Positions 9,304 to 18,720 of a stretch of DNA of 64,000 nucleotides are shown piece after piece. A model generated the notes under the pieces. That model did no database searches. It had not been told where the DNA came from and worked only from the letters and a program-made list of their open reading frames with translations. The number at the start of each line of letters is the position of its first letter. Position 1 is the stretch's first letter. This DNA is from Sphingomonas telluris (GTDB lineage: Bacteria; Pseudomonadota; Alphaproteobacteria; Sphingomonadales; Sphingomonadaceae), in assembly GCF_022568775.1 (NCBI RefSeq), contig NZ_JAKZHW010000001.1:744001-808000 (forward strand). Reading direction: 5' to 3'. A program made the translations under genes and the position numbers.

Positions 9304-10166
9304 CGCCAACCGAGACGGCGCAGGTCCTCGTCGAGGCGCTGCCCTACATCCGCCAGTTCGCCGGCAAGTCGATCGTCGTGAAGCTCGGCGGAGCAGCGAT
9401 CGATCGCGAGTCCGATCTTGCTCTAGCCCAGGACGTGCTCCTGCTGCGGAGCGTCGGCGTTCGCTGTGTGCTGGTGCACGGCGGCGGCCCGCAGGTCGAC
9501 ACGATGCTCCGACGTGTGGGCAAGGAGCCCGAGTTCCGCGACGGCCTCCGCGTCACCGACGAGGAGACGCTCGAGATCGTACGCATGGTCCTGGTCGGAA
9601 AAATCAACCGCGACCTAGTGGCGACGATCAACAGCCAGGCGGGCGCTGAGCCGGTCGCCGTCGGCGTCTCCGGCGAAGACGCAGGGTTACTGACCGTCAC
9701 GCCCGCCGACCGGGCGCTTGGCTTCGTCGGCAACGTCACGGGCGTCCGCGCGGAGTTGCTGCACCGCTTGCTCGACGACGGGCTGACGCCGGTCGTGTCG
9801 ACGATCGGAGCCAATGCTGAGGGGCAGCCCTACAACGTGAACGCGGACGAGGCGGCGCGCGCCATCGCGGTCGCGATGCAGGCCGAGAAGATCGTCTATC
9901 TGACCGCGGTCCCCGGTCTCCTCGAAGACCCCAAGGACGAGAACACGCTGGTGCACCGCCTGACCTCCGCGGAGCTTCGTGACCGGATCGAGCACGAGAG
10001 CGTGGGCAAGGGCATGATCCCCAAGCTCAAGGCTTGCGCGGATGCGGTCGACCAGGGCGTCGGCTTCGCGCACATCATCGACGGACGAGTGCACCACTCG
10101 CTCCTGATCGAGCTTCTGACCGACCACGGCGTCGGCACGATGGTAAAGCGGGAGGCAAGCTGGTGA
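9300..10166 (+). CDS. argB: Acetylglutamate kinase
   Basis: A 288-residue amino-acid kinase phosphorylating N-acetylglutamate. It shows the N-terminal IVVKLGGAAID phosphate loop, the LVHGGGPQVD substrate loop and the GKGMIPKLKACADAVDQG C-terminal signature that belongs to arginine-sensitive kinases. Feedback inhibition by arginine is therefore likely, though the sensitivity helix was not examined in detail. Its ATG overlaps the argJ stop, and its TGA overlaps the GTG start of argF. Confidence 0.97.
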   Translation: MTPTETAQVLVEALPYIRQFAGKSIVVKLGGAAIDRESDLALAQDVLLLRSVGVRCVLVHGGGPQVDTMLRRVGKEPEFRDGLRVTDEETLEIVRMVLVGKINRDLVATINSQAGAEPVAVGVSGEDAGLLTVTPADRALGFVGNVTGVRAELLHRLLDDGLTPVVSTIGANAEGQPYNVNADEAARAIAVAMQAEKIVYLTAVPGLLEDPKDENTLVHRLTSAELRDRIEHESVGKGMIPKLKACADAVDQGVGFAHIIDGRVHHSLLIELLTDHGVGTMVKREASW

Positions 10167-11023
10167 GACATCTTCTCGCGATTCGCGACCTGAGCGCCGA
10201 CGATCTCAAGGAGATCCTCGCGCTGTCGGAAGGCGCCTACACTCACGTCCTGCAGGACAAGGGCGTCGCGCTCTACTTCGAGAAGCCGAGTGCTCGCACC
10301 CGCAACTCGATGGAGGTCGCCTCGGCCCAGCTTGGCGGTCACCCCATGTACCTTCAGCCTAACGAGCTCGGCATCGGTTCGCGCGAGAGCGTGGAAGACG
10401 TGACCCGCACGCTTGCCTGCTACCACGCAATCATTGCCGCGCGGGTGTTCGATCACGCGCTTCTCGAGCAGATGGCGGCGGTCAATGCGGTACCCATCCT
10501 CAACCTGCTTTCGGGAAGCGATCACCCGCTGCAGGCACTGGCCGACCTGCTCACCATCAAGCAGCTGGTCGGCCGCATCGAGGGCGTGCGCATCGCGTTC
10601 ATCGGAGAAGCAAACAATGTCGCCCGCTCGCTCGCGGAGGCCTGTGTTCTGCTGGGTGCCGAACTCAATGTCGCGAGTCCGGTGGGCTTTGGCTTCGGTC
10701 GGCCGATGCTCGCGGTGAACCAGGTGGTCGACCCCGCCGAGGCGGTCGAGGGAGCCGACATCGTCTATTCCGACGTCTGGGTGTCCATGGGCGACGAGGA
10801 CAGTCCCGATCGCCGGAAGGCCTTCGCACCGTATCAAGTGAATAGCGCGCTGATGGCGAAGGCGCCCGGCGCCCGCTTCCTGCATTGCCTGCCCGCGCAC
10901 CGGGGCGAGGAAGTCACCGCCGACGTGATCGACGGACCGCAATCGGCCGTATGGAAACAGGCAGAAAACCGGATGCACACGGCGCGCGGAGCGATGCTCT
11001 GGCTCGCCCGCGGCAAAGCCTGA
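10163..11023 (+). CDS. argF: Ornithine carbamoyltransferase
   Basis: A 286-residue enzyme converting ornithine and carbamoyl phosphate to citrulline. Visible motifs are SARTRNS (the carbamoyl-phosphate STRTR loop with Ala for Thr), [10 protein letters not shown] (HPxQ) and the C-terminal [10 protein letters not shown] (ornithine site). I start it at the GTG overlapping the argB stop, preceded by a GGAGG Shine-Dalgarno about eight bases upstream; the upstream part of the frame has no homology. Last of the tightly coupled argC-J-B-F set; argG follows after 16 bases. Confidence 0.95.
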   Translation: MRHLLAIRDLSADDLKEILALSEGAYTHVLQDKGVALYFEKPSARTRNSMEVASAQLGGHPMYLQPNELGIGSRESVEDVTRTLACYHAIIAARVFDHALLEQMAAVNAVPILNLLSGSDHPLQALADLLTIKQLVGRIEGVRIAFIGEANNVARSLAEACVLLGAELNVASPVGFGFGRPMLAVNQVVDPAEAVEGADIVYSDVWVSMGDEDSPDRRKAFAPYQVNSALMAKAPGARFLHCLPAHRGEEVTADVIDGPQSAVWKQAENRMHTARGAMLWLARGKA

Positions 11024-11039
11024 GAATCAAGGACGAAGA

Positions 11040-12269
11040 ATGACGAACAAGAAGCTCAAGGTGGTGCTCGCCTATTCGGGCGGCCTCGACACCTCAATCA
11101 TCCTGAAGTGGTTGCAGACCGAATATGACGCGGAGGTCGTGACCTTCACTGCTGACCTCGGGCAGGGAGAGGAAGTCGAGCCGGCGCGGCGAAAGGCCGA
11201 GATGCTGGGCGTGAAGCCGGAGAATATCTTTATCGACGATTTGCGCGAGGAGTTCGTTCGCGATTTCGTCTTCCCGATGTTCCGCGCCAACACGGTCTAT
11301 GAGGGGCAATATCTGCTCGGCACGTCGATCGCCCGTCCGCTCATTGCCAAGCGGCAGATCGAGATTGCGCGGCAGGTCGGCGCGGACGCCGTCTGCCACG
11401 GTGCGACCGGCAAGGGTAACGACCAGGTGCGCTTCGAGCTCGGCTACTACGCGTTGGAACCTAACATCCGCGTGATGGCGCCGTGGCGCGAGTGGAAGTT
11501 CGCGAGCCGGGAGGCGCTGATCGATTTCGCCGAGAAGCACCAGATTCCGATCGCCAAGGACAAGCGCGGCGACGCGCCGTTCTCGATCGACGCGAACCTC
11601 CTGCACTCGTCCTCGGAGGGTAAGGTGCTTGAGGATCCGTCGGTGGATGCGCCGGAATATGTGCACCAGCGGACGATTTCGCCCGAGGATGCCCCGGACA
11701 AGGCAACGACGATCACGATCGATTTCGAGCGCGGCGATCCGGTCGCGATTGATGGCGAGAAGCTATCGCCTGCGACACTGTTAGAACGCCTAAACCAGCT
11801 TGGGCACGACAATGGCATTGGCCGCCTCGACCTCGTCGAGAACCGCTTCGTCGGCATGAAGTCTCGCGGTGTCTATGAGACGCCGGGCGGGACGATCCTT
11901 CTTGCGGCGCATCGCGGCATCGAGAGCATCACCGTCGATGGCGGCGCGATGCATCTCAAGGACGAGTTGATGCCGCGCTACGCGAGCCTCATCTACAACG
12001 GCTTCTGGTTCTCGCCGGAGCGCGAGATGCTGCAGTCGGCGATCGACAAGAGCCAGGAGCATGTCACCGGCCGCGTCACGATGAAGCTCTACAAGGGCAA
12101 TGCGACGGTCATCGGCCGGACGAGCGACCATTCAATCTACGACCAAGACCTCGTGACGTTCGAGGAAGGCACCGGCGATTACGACCAGCGTGATGCGGCG
12201 GGCTTCATCCGGCTGAACGCGTTGCGGCTGCGGACGCTTGGCCAGCGCGAGCGGCGGCTAAAGGCCTAG
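11040..12269 (+). CDS. argG: Argininosuccinate synthase
   Basis: A 409-residue ATP-pyrophosphatase-type ligase joining citrulline and aspartate. The N-terminal PP-loop AYSGGLDTS is at residues 11-19. [15 protein letters not shown] near 120 and the [16 protein letters not shown] segment are typical of ArgG. It follows argF by 16 bases on the same strand, so it is likely co-transcribed and ArgR-controlled. The last 12 bases overlap the 3' end of argH on the opposite strand. Confidence 0.97.
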   Translation: MTNKKLKVVLAYSGGLDTSIILKWLQTEYDAEVVTFTADLGQGEEVEPARRKAEMLGVKPENIFIDDLREEFVRDFVFPMFRANTVYEGQYLLGTSIARPLIAKRQIEIARQVGADAVCHGATGKGNDQVRFELGYYALEPNIRVMAPWREWKFASREALIDFAEKHQIPIAKDKRGDAPFSIDANLLHSSSEGKVLEDPSVDAPEYVHQRTISPEDAPDKATTITIDFERGDPVAIDGEKLSPATLLERLNQLGHDNGIGRLDLVENRFVGMKSRGVYETPGGTILLAAHRGIESITVDGGAMHLKDELMPRYASLIYNGFWFSPEREMLQSAIDKSQEHVTGRVTMKLYKGNATVIGRTSDHSIYDQDLVTFEEGTGDYDQRDAAGFIRLNALRLRTLGQRERRLKA

Positions 12270-13655
12270 GTCGGCCTTCGCCTTCGCGACCTGTTCCCGG
12301 ACACGGTCGGGAGCGGTTCCGCCATAGCTGGTGCGGCTGCGCACGGATGCGTCAACGCTGAGCACGTCGAACACACGCTCATCGATGCGCGGGTCGATGT
12401 TCTTCAGGGCTTCGAGCGGGAGCTGGTCGAGCCCGCATCCACGGTCTTCGGCAAGCTTCACCGCTGCACCGGTGATGTGATGCGCCTCACGAAACGGGAC
12501 GCCGGCTTCGCGCACGAGCCAGTCCGCCAGATCGGTGGCGGTCGAGAAGCCTTGCTCGGTCGCGGCCCGCATCCGCTCCGTCACGAACTCGCAGGTTTCG
12601 ACCATGCCGCCGAGCGCCTGAAGGGAGATCGTGAGCAGGTCGGCCGCCTCGAAGACAGGCTCCTTGTCGTCCTGCATGTCCTTCGAATAGGCGAGCGGAA
12701 GGCCCTTCATCGTCACCATTAGCGATGTGAGGCAGCCCATGATGCGCCCGCTGTGTCCGCGCACGAGCTCTGCCGCGTCGGGATTGCGCTTCTGCGGCAT
12801 GATCGATGAGCCGGTCGAGAACTCGTCCGCTAGCTCGAGGAAGCCGAACTGCGGGCTGGCCCAGATGATCAGCTCTTCCGCAAGGCGCGACAAGTGCAGG
12901 CTGCACTGCGCGGCCGCAGAAAGGTAATCGAGTGCGAAGTCGCGGTCGGAGACACTGTCGAGGCTGTTCGCGGTGGGCCGATCGAACCCAAGAGCCTTAG
13001 CTGTGCCCTCGCGATCGAGCGGGAATCCGGTTCCCGCCAAGGCCGCGCTGCCAAGTGGGCTCTCGTTCATCCGGTCGCGAGCGTCTTTGAAGCGCGACAG
13101 GTCGCGGCGAAGCATCTCGTAATAGGCCAGGAGGTGGTGACCGAGCGTCACCGGCTGCGCGACCTGCAGGTGCGTGAAGCCGGGCATGACGGTTTCGGCA
13201 TGCTTGTCCGCGAGTTCTACGAGGGTCCGCTGAAGATCGCGGACGTTCGAAATTGCGTCGTCGCAGGCGCTCCGTACCCACATGCGGAAGTCTATCGCGA
13301 CTTGGTCGTTGCGTGAGCGCGCGGTGTGCAACCGCCCAGCCGCCGGACCGATCAGTTCGGTCAGTCGATGCTCGACGGTCATGTGGATGTCCTCAAGCTC
13401 TAAGCGCTCAGGAACCCCGTCACGCTCGAACTCCTCGGCGATGACCTCGAGGCCCTTCAGGATCGCATCCGCATCCTCAGCACCGACGATCCCTTGATCG
13501 CGGAGCATCGTCGCGTGCGCCTTCGATGCCTCGATGTCCTGCCGCCACAGGCGCTTGTCGAATGTGATCGAGGCATTTATGCGCGTCATCAGGTTGGAGG
13601 CCTTGCCGCGGAAGCGGCCGCCCCAGGTTTTCTGAGCGGAAGAATCGTCGGACAC
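12258..13655 (-). CDS. argH: Argininosuccinate lyase
   Basis: A 465-residue member of the fumarase/aspartase superfamily that releases arginine and fumarate. The family signature [12 protein letters not shown] is near residue 282, with [10 protein letters not shown] near 108 and TGFTHLQ-like [10 protein letters not shown] near 160. It is transcribed toward argG, so the final two steps of the pathway are convergent and share 12 bases. It must have its own promoter, near 13656-13701, separate from the argC operon. Confidence 0.97.
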   Translation of the reverse strand: MSDDSSAQKTWGGRFRGKASNLMTRINASITFDKRLWRQDIEASKAHATMLRDQGIVGAEDADAILKGLEVIAEEFERDGVPERLELEDIHMTVEHRLTELIGPAAGRLHTARSRNDQVAIDFRMWVRSACDDAISNVRDLQRTLVELADKHAETVMPGFTHLQVAQPVTLGHHLLAYYEMLRRDLSRFKDARDRMNESPLGSAALAGTGFPLDREGTAKALGFDRPTANSLDSVSDRDFALDYLSAAAQCSLHLSRLAEELIIWASPQFGFLELADEFSTGSSIMPQKRNPDAAELVRGHSGRIMGCLTSLMVTMKGLPLAYSKDMQDDKEPVFEAADLLTISLQALGGMVETCEFVTERMRAATEQGFSTATDLADWLVREAGVPFREAHHITGAAVKLAEDRGCGLDQLPLEALKNIDPRIDERVFDVLSVDASVRSRTSYGGTAPDRVREQVAKAKADLGL

Positions 13656-13669
13656 AGAGGGGCGTTGCC

Positions 13670-13687
13670 ACCGCTCAACTCAGCGGT
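13670..13687. repeat. 6-bp inverted repeat in the argH / membrane-protein gap
   Basis: ACCGCT at 13670-13675 and AGCGGT at 13682-13687 form a perfect dyad with a six-base spacer. It lies in the 46-base gap between the divergent starts of argH and the membrane protein. It could be an operator or a small hairpin in either leader; the short stem is also possible by chance in GC-rich DNA. Confidence 0.3.
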
Positions 13688-13701
13688 CAAACCATGCACG
13701 A

Positions 13702-15153
13702 ATGGGGCATCCAGCTGGATCCGGCGACGGCACTCGGTCCTGGAGGGGGGAGGGCGCGATCTTCGCCGCCACCCTGCTGTTCATGCTGTGGCCGCTGCTT
13801 CTTAATGGCGCGCCATTCTATTCCGAGGATAGCCCTAGCTATCTCCGCGGCGGAGCTTTTGGATTCAGCACCGGGTTTCTGATCCTGGGCCACTGGTGGC
13901 AGGCGCTTCTCGGGAGCGCTTCTGCGGTGAGCGCTGCTCCCGATCCGCATGCCGTCGTTTCGACCGCGGTTGCCGAGGCGGGCGGGACACGGTCGGTCAT
14001 CTACAGCGTCACGACCTACTTGTTACGTGCGCCCGGGATGACCCTGGTTGCTCTTGCGGTCGCGCAGGCTGCTGCCGTGACGGCCATGATCGGCTGCTTT
14101 CGGCGCTTGATCGCACCCGGCTTAAGCGTCTCGGTGGCCGTCATGGCGGGTGCGGCCATCGCCTTCCTGACTTCGGCGGGCTGGTACGCGGCCTACGCGG
14201 TCCCCGACATTTTCGCCGGCGTGGCGATCTGCGGCGCTCTCGCATTGACGGTCTTCTTCGATCGCCTGAGCAAATTGGCGCGCGCCTTGCTCGTGCTTCT
14301 AACGGCCTTTTCCATCACCGTGCACGGCAGTCACCTGCCTTTGACGTTCGCGGTGCTGGTGGCGGGCGTGACCGCCAATCTGTGGCTAAGGCGCAAAACG
14401 TCAGTGCCTCTGTTCGCGTGGGCAGCCGGCCCGTTGGTGCTAGCGGTTCTTGCCTTGCTAGCGACGTCTTACGTGGCGTTCGGCGAGTTGAGCCTCGCTC
14501 CGAAGCGCTATCCGATCCAGCTTGCGCGGTCGGTCGCAGACGGACCCGGCGCCTGGTACCTGCGCGACCATTGCGCGACCCAGCATTACGCGATCTGCGA
14601 GCTGTTCGGGCGCAATCCTCCGCGCGATGTCGGCGACTTCCTGTGGGCGAAGACTGGCGTCCGGTATCGGGCAACACCGGAGCAGATGGACCGCATCCGG
14701 GCGGAAGAGAGCATGATCGTCCGCGCCGCAGCCATGGAATATCCGGGTGTGCAGATCCGGCGGTCGGTGACGAACACGTTCGTGCAGCTTTTCCGATTCG
14801 GTCCGCAGGGCCTGATTTTCGGGCGGCGGATTGTTGGCGCCGAAGACCCCACGCTGGAACAGGCGAGCCCTGACCGGCCAGCACTAAAGGTTGCGGGCTT
14901 CTTCCTCATCTACGCCAGCTTTCTGGCCAGCATTGTGGCGCTGATTGCTTACCGGCGACGCCTGACGAGAGAGGAGGTGGCGGCGATCTGCGTCGTGGCC
15001 GTCGGACTACTCGCGAACGCGGCGGTCTGCGGAATCCTGTCTGCCGTCACCGACCGCTATCAGGGACGCGTGGCCTGGGTGCTGCCCGCGCTCGCTTGCG
15101 CCATCCTGTTGCGTGTTTGGAATGGAAGCAGACCGCCCGTCACCAGCGCGTAG
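13702..15153 (+). CDS. Polytopic membrane protein of unknown function
   Basis: A 483-residue protein with about nine or ten hydrophobic segments (for example near residues 17-35, 110-130, 145-180, 190-215 and 230-260, with three more toward the C terminus). A roughly 130-residue hydrophilic, probably periplasmic, domain around 265-390 contains several Cys (CATQHYAICELF). The layout, with one extra-cytoplasmic domain between membrane blocks, recalls GT-C glycosyltransferases, but I see no family motif. The start could be later, since the first 16 residues are hydrophilic and unconvincing. Its 3' end overlaps the convergent GT2 gene by 94 bases. Confidence 0.7.
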   Translation: MGHPAGSGDGTRSWRGEGAIFAATLLFMLWPLLLNGAPFYSEDSPSYLRGGAFGFSTGFLILGHWWQALLGSASAVSAAPDPHAVVSTAVAEAGGTRSVIYSVTTYLLRAPGMTLVALAVAQAAAVTAMIGCFRRLIAPGLSVSVAVMAGAAIAFLTSAGWYAAYAVPDIFAGVAICGALALTVFFDRLSKLARALLVLLTAFSITVHGSHLPLTFAVLVAGVTANLWLRRKTSVPLFAWAAGPLVLAVLALLATSYVAFGELSLAPKRYPIQLARSVADGPGAWYLRDHCATQHYAICELFGRNPPRDVGDFLWAKTGVRYRATPEQMDRIRAEESMIVRAAAMEYPGVQIRRSVTNTFVQLFRFGPQGLIFGRRIVGAEDPTLEQASPDRPALKVAGFFLIYASFLASIVALIAYRRRLTREEVAAICVVAVGLLANAAVCGILSAVTDRYQGRVAWVLPALACAILLRVWNGSRPPVTSA

Positions 15154-16100
15154 GTCACGCTGGCATAGAGGTGATAGCACCAGTGCAACGCAATGTCTGC
15201 CAAGCCGGCTCGCAGACCTGCGGTCCTGAACAGGAAAGCGAGAAACCTGAAATTCAGGGCGATGTAAGCGGCCGCTGCGAGAGGGACGAAGGGCCATAGG
15301 CTGGGCCGCCAGGCCGTGAACAGCGCGGCCACCCAGACGAGGTGTGCACAAACCGCCGCGGCCCGCTCACGCTTTGAAATGTTGAGATCGTTCGCCTTGC
15401 CGCGGCCGTCGCGCATCAGGCGGGCCCATGGGATCGCGCGGCGGAAGATGTCCGTCTTCCAGAGCTGGCCTAGGCCCCAGTCCTTGTGGTGCGTGCCGAG
15501 CGCATCCTTTACCAGCACAATTCGGCCGCCTCCTTCGACGATGCGGATGCCAAGCTCGACGTCTTCGATGCTCGGTTCTTCGAACATCGGGTTGAATCCG
15601 CGATGCGTTTGAAAGGTTGCCCGCCTAATGGCGCCGAGACCGCTCCAGAAGGTGAAGGCTTCCGTGCGGCCTTGCTGGTGAACCCAGTGGTGGCGGAGGT
15701 TTGCGTAGAGCGCTGACAAGCGCCGCGATTTCGGATGATCATCGTAGGAGCCGAAAGCGGCAACGGCGTCCGTCCTGACTAGCGGTTCCTCGAGCCTTCC
15801 GAGCGCTTGCGGATGGACTGCCACATCTGCGTCCACAAACACGATAGTGTCGGCCTCGGTCAGGCCAGCGGCGTAATTCCTTCCGATCGCGGGTCCCTGT
15901 TGCGAACCGCCATTCCCAACTACGACCGCACCGGCAGAGCGTGCAATTGATGCCGTGTCGTCGGTCGACCCATCGTCGAACAGGATAATTGCGTCGGGTT
16001 TCCGGTTCGACTTGGCCAGCGCGTTCAGACAGTCCGAAAGGGTCGAAGCCGCATTGTATGCGGGAATGACCACGGCGAGCTTGCCCTGGGATGCGCTCAC
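15060..16100 (-). CDS. Family 2 glycosyltransferase with C-terminal membrane segments
   Basis: A 346-residue GT-A fold protein: AVVIPAYN at the N terminus, FDDGSTD near residue 40, the metal-binding VDADV near 90, and an ED pair in EEPSIEDVELGIRI near 175. The last third has two to three hydrophobic segments, so it is probably attached to the inner membrane and acts on a lipid-linked or membrane acceptor. The GTG start overlaps the stop of the flavoprotein gene, so the two are coupled. Sugar and acceptor cannot be told from sequence. Confidence 0.88.
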   Translation of the reverse strand: MSASQGKLAVVIPAYNAASTLSDCLNALAKSNRKPDAIILFDDGSTDDTASIARSAGAVVVGNGGSQQGPAIGRNYAAGLTEADTIVFVDADVAVHPQALGRLEEPLVRTDAVAAFGSYDDHPKSRRLSALYANLRHHWVHQQGRTEAFTFWSGLGAIRRATFQTHRGFNPMFEEPSIEDVELGIRIVEGGGRIVLVKDALGTHHKDWGLGQLWKTDIFRRAIPWARLMRDGRGKANDLNISKRERAAAVCAHLVWVAALFTAWRPSLWPFVPLAAAAYIALNFRFLAFLFRTAGLRAGLADIALHWCYHLYASVTYALVTGGLLPFQTRNRMAQASAGSTQATRP

Positions 16101-17617
16101 TGGCGCTCCGCCTTAGCCGGCTCACCGCGCTGCCCACCGACCTGGAACTCCTCGTGATAGGAACGCTCCACGTTCACGTCCCAGAGGTCGTGGCTCTCGC
16201 CCAAAATGTTCCGTGCCGCGAGCATGGCCGTCAGCATCGAATGGTCCTGGTTGTTATAGCGATGCATTCCGTTGCGGCCGACGACCTGGAGGTTCTCGAA
16301 GCCTTCGATCCAGGCCCGGATTTCCGCGAGCGCCGCGCGATAGTCTCGGTCGTAGACCGGATAGGCCTTCTCCTGCCGGATCACCGTTCCATCGACGACC
16401 GATCCCGGGCGGGCCAGACCTAGTTCCTCCAATTCCTTTGTCGCCAGAGCAATCAGGTGGGCATCGTCCGAATCCCACAACTCGCTGCCGGTGTCGCAGA
16501 AATATTCCATACCGATGCTCGATTTGCCCGGCTCGGGAACGAGGTCGGGCGACCATGCGCGGAAATTCTGGATCCGTCCGACGCGCTGTTCGGGGCTGTG
16601 AACGTAGATCCAATTGTCGGCGAACGGATCTGCGTGATCGAGGATGAGGACGACGATCAGGAAATCGCGATATTTGAGATGCTCGGCTGCCTTCTTCACG
16701 CTTTCCGGCGCAGATGGGTCCATGGCTCGAACGAGGTCTCGAAGCGGCATTGACGAGATGAACTCGCTGCCCTCCACGACACAGGTCGATGGGTGTGCCT
16801 TACCGTTTTCCCGAACCTCGACCGCGCTTACTTTCTTGCCGTCGTTCAGGATGCGGACGACCTCGCTGTTCATCCGGACCGTCTGGCCGCGCTCGACGAT
16901 GCGATCGCGGAACATCTCCCACATCATGCCCGGACCAAGGCGGGGATAGCGGAATTCTTCGATCAGGCTTGTGCTGTCGTTCTTCGCGGTGAAGGCGCTG
17001 AGCACGGCTTTCTTCAGCGACAGATTCTTGATCCGCTGTTCCGCCCAGTCCGCCCGGATTTCCGCGCAGGGAATGCCCCAGACCTTCTCTGTGTAGGTGC
17101 GGAAGAAGTGCTGGAAGAGGCGGCCGCCGAAGCGGTTCATCACCCACTGCTCGAAATTCTCTTCGATCGGATGCGGGCGGACCTGCCACTTCACGTAGCT
17201 GAGCGCGATCCGGACGGTCTCGTAAGCGCCGATCGTTCTCAGCGCGTTGAAGGGGCGGAGCGGGTAATCGTAGAATTTGCTGCGGTAGTAGATGCGGCTC
17301 ATGCGCGGGCGAAGGAGGAACTCTTCGCCGCAAACCTCATGCCAGAGATCGTCGACCTCCTTGACCTTGGTGAAGAAGCGGTGTCCGCCGATGTCGAAGC
17401 GGTAGCCCTTGTACTCCTCAGTCCTGGCGATGCCCCCGACCTGGTTGCTTCCCTCGAGGACGGTGACCTTGAGCGCGGGGTTGAGCTTTCCGAGCTCGTA
17501 GGCCGCAGTGAGCCCAGCGGGGCCGCCGCCGATGATTACGACGGAGCCGGACGAGCCTTCTGGCCGTTCAGTCGGAGCATCCCACGCGACTGAGACTTGC
17601 TCTTCACTGTCTGTCAT
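16097..17617 (-). CDS. FAD-dependent oxidoreductase, UDP-galactopyranose-mutase / amine-oxidase-like
   Basis: A 506-residue flavoprotein. The dinucleotide-binding GGGPAGLTAAYELGK is near residue 30, followed by a second Gly-rich VGGIARTEEYKGYRFDIGGHRFF region, as in UDP-galactopyranose mutases and protoporphyrinogen oxidase-like proteins. The C terminus has NLQVVGRNGMHRYNNQDHSM, a pattern seen in flavoproteins of polysaccharide clusters. Coupled (GTGA) to the GT2 gene downstream, which supports a role in sugar-nucleotide or lipid-linked sugar modification. Substrate is unknown. Confidence 0.85.
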   Translation of the reverse strand: MTDSEEQVSVAWDAPTERPEGSSGSVVIIGGGPAGLTAAYELGKLNPALKVTVLEGSNQVGGIARTEEYKGYRFDIGGHRFFTKVKEVDDLWHEVCGEEFLLRPRMSRIYYRSKFYDYPLRPFNALRTIGAYETVRIALSYVKWQVRPHPIEENFEQWVMNRFGGRLFQHFFRTYTEKVWGIPCAEIRADWAEQRIKNLSLKKAVLSAFTAKNDSTSLIEEFRYPRLGPGMMWEMFRDRIVERGQTVRMNSEVVRILNDGKKVSAVEVRENGKAHPSTCVVEGSEFISSMPLRDLVRAMDPSAPESVKKAAEHLKYRDFLIVVLILDHADPFADNWIYVHSPEQRVGRIQNFRAWSPDLVPEPGKSSIGMEYFCDTGSELWDSDDAHLIALATKELEELGLARPGSVVDGTVIRQEKAYPVYDRDYRAALAEIRAWIEGFENLQVVGRNGMHRYNNQDHSMLTAMLAARNILGESHDLWDVNVERSYHEEFQVGGQRGEPAKAERQ

Positions 17618-17787
17618 TCACGTCCGCACCGAGTTTCGATCGGCCGGCAAGTATCCTGAATACCGGGGAATGACTGCTGCTCTAAATCGAGCGTCCCGCT
17701 TCGAGACGATGCCGGCGATCGGCCGGGATTATCGCATGTTACCAGCCGTTGTTGAACTCCGAATGCAAATGACTGAAATTCGAGTGG
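17618..17787. repeat. Divergent intergenic region with 11-bp direct repeat
   Basis: This 170-base gap separates the flavoprotein gene from the divergent aldo/keto-reductase-like gene. CGATCGGCCGG occurs twice, at 17637-17647 and 17716-17726, in the same orientation 79 bases apart. It may be a regulator site shared by both directions. No convincing -35/-10 pair or small gene was seen. Confidence 0.3.
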
Positions 17788-18720
17788 ATGGACACCGTTC
17801 GCCTTGGCCGATCCCAGCTGATCTCCAGCGTCATCGGACTGGGTGGCGGAAGCAGCGGCCGCTTCGGCCTGGCGAAGGGCGGCACCAAGTCCGATGCGGT
17901 GAGGCTCATCCGCACGGCGCTCGATCTCGGCATCACTCACTTCGACGGTGCCGGACTTGCTGGAGGCGTGGACGAGCTGCTGGTTGAGGGGCTCGCCGGA
18001 CGGCGCCAGGGCATCCTCCTCGCGACCAAAGTGCATCTTGGGATCGATCCTCCCTTCGCCAGTGGCAAATCGGCGCAGCGCCTTTCCTCATGGACGGCGC
18101 GGCGGTCCGGATTGGTCTGCTCGGCCGCAACCTTGAGAAAGAGGGTCGAACGGACTCTCCGTTCGTTGAAGACCGATCGGGTCGACGTCCTGTACCTGCA
18201 CGCCGTTTCTCCCAGGCAGTACGCTTTGGTAGCCGAGCGCATCTTGCCTGAGCTCCTGCGTCTAAGGGAAGAGGGGAAGGTCCAAGCCATCGGCATTACC
18301 GAGGCGTTCCTGAAAGATCCGAAGCACCGGATGCTGGAGGCAGCGGTGACGGACGCCAATCTCGATGTCGTGATGGTTGGCTTCAACTTTCGCAATGCAA
18401 GTGCCGGCGAGCATGTCATACCCGCTGCAGCGAAAGCCGACATGGGCACGGTAGGGATGTTCGCGCTTCGCGGCCTTTTCAGGCGCAAGGCGCGCCACAT
18501 CGAGACCTTCACAAGGGAGATCGCCGAAGCCGGTGCATTCGATCTGGCGGATCTGGCCTATCGCTATTGCCGCCATCACTCAGGATTGAACGTCGTGCTG
18601 ACAGGCACCGGCAATCCGGAGCACTTGCGTCAGAACGTCAGGTCCGCTCTCGCGCCGCCTCTTTCTGAGCAGGTGCTCGCTCATCTGAAGAAGCATGTAC
18701 GCGAAGATGATCCTCGTTGA
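17788..18720 (+). CDS. Aldo/keto-reductase-like protein, catalytic Tyr missing
   Basis: A 310-residue (beta/alpha)8 AKR-family protein. The catalytic-tetrad positions read D53 in HFDGAG, K81 in LLATK and H138 in LYLHAV. The expected Tyr of DTAxxYG is replaced: residues 53-59 read DGAGLAG, giving A58. Without that proton donor, ordinary carbonyl reduction is unlikely, so a lyase, isomerase or binding role is possible. It sits among glycan-type genes and overlaps the 3' end of the convergent membrane protein by 83 bases. The family is clear; the reaction is not. Confidence 0.85.
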   Translation: MDTVRLGRSQLISSVIGLGGGSSGRFGLAKGGTKSDAVRLIRTALDLGITHFDGAGLAGGVDELLVEGLAGRRQGILLATKVHLGIDPPFASGKSAQRLSSWTARRSGLVCSAATLRKRVERTLRSLKTDRVDVLYLHAVSPRQYALVAERILPELLRLREEGKVQAIGITEAFLKDPKHRMLEAAVTDANLDVVMVGFNFRNASAGEHVIPAAAKADMGTVGMFALRGLFRRKARHIETFTREIAEAGAFDLADLAYRYCRHHSGLNVVLTGTGNPEHLRQNVRSALAPPLSEQVLAHLKKHVREDDPR

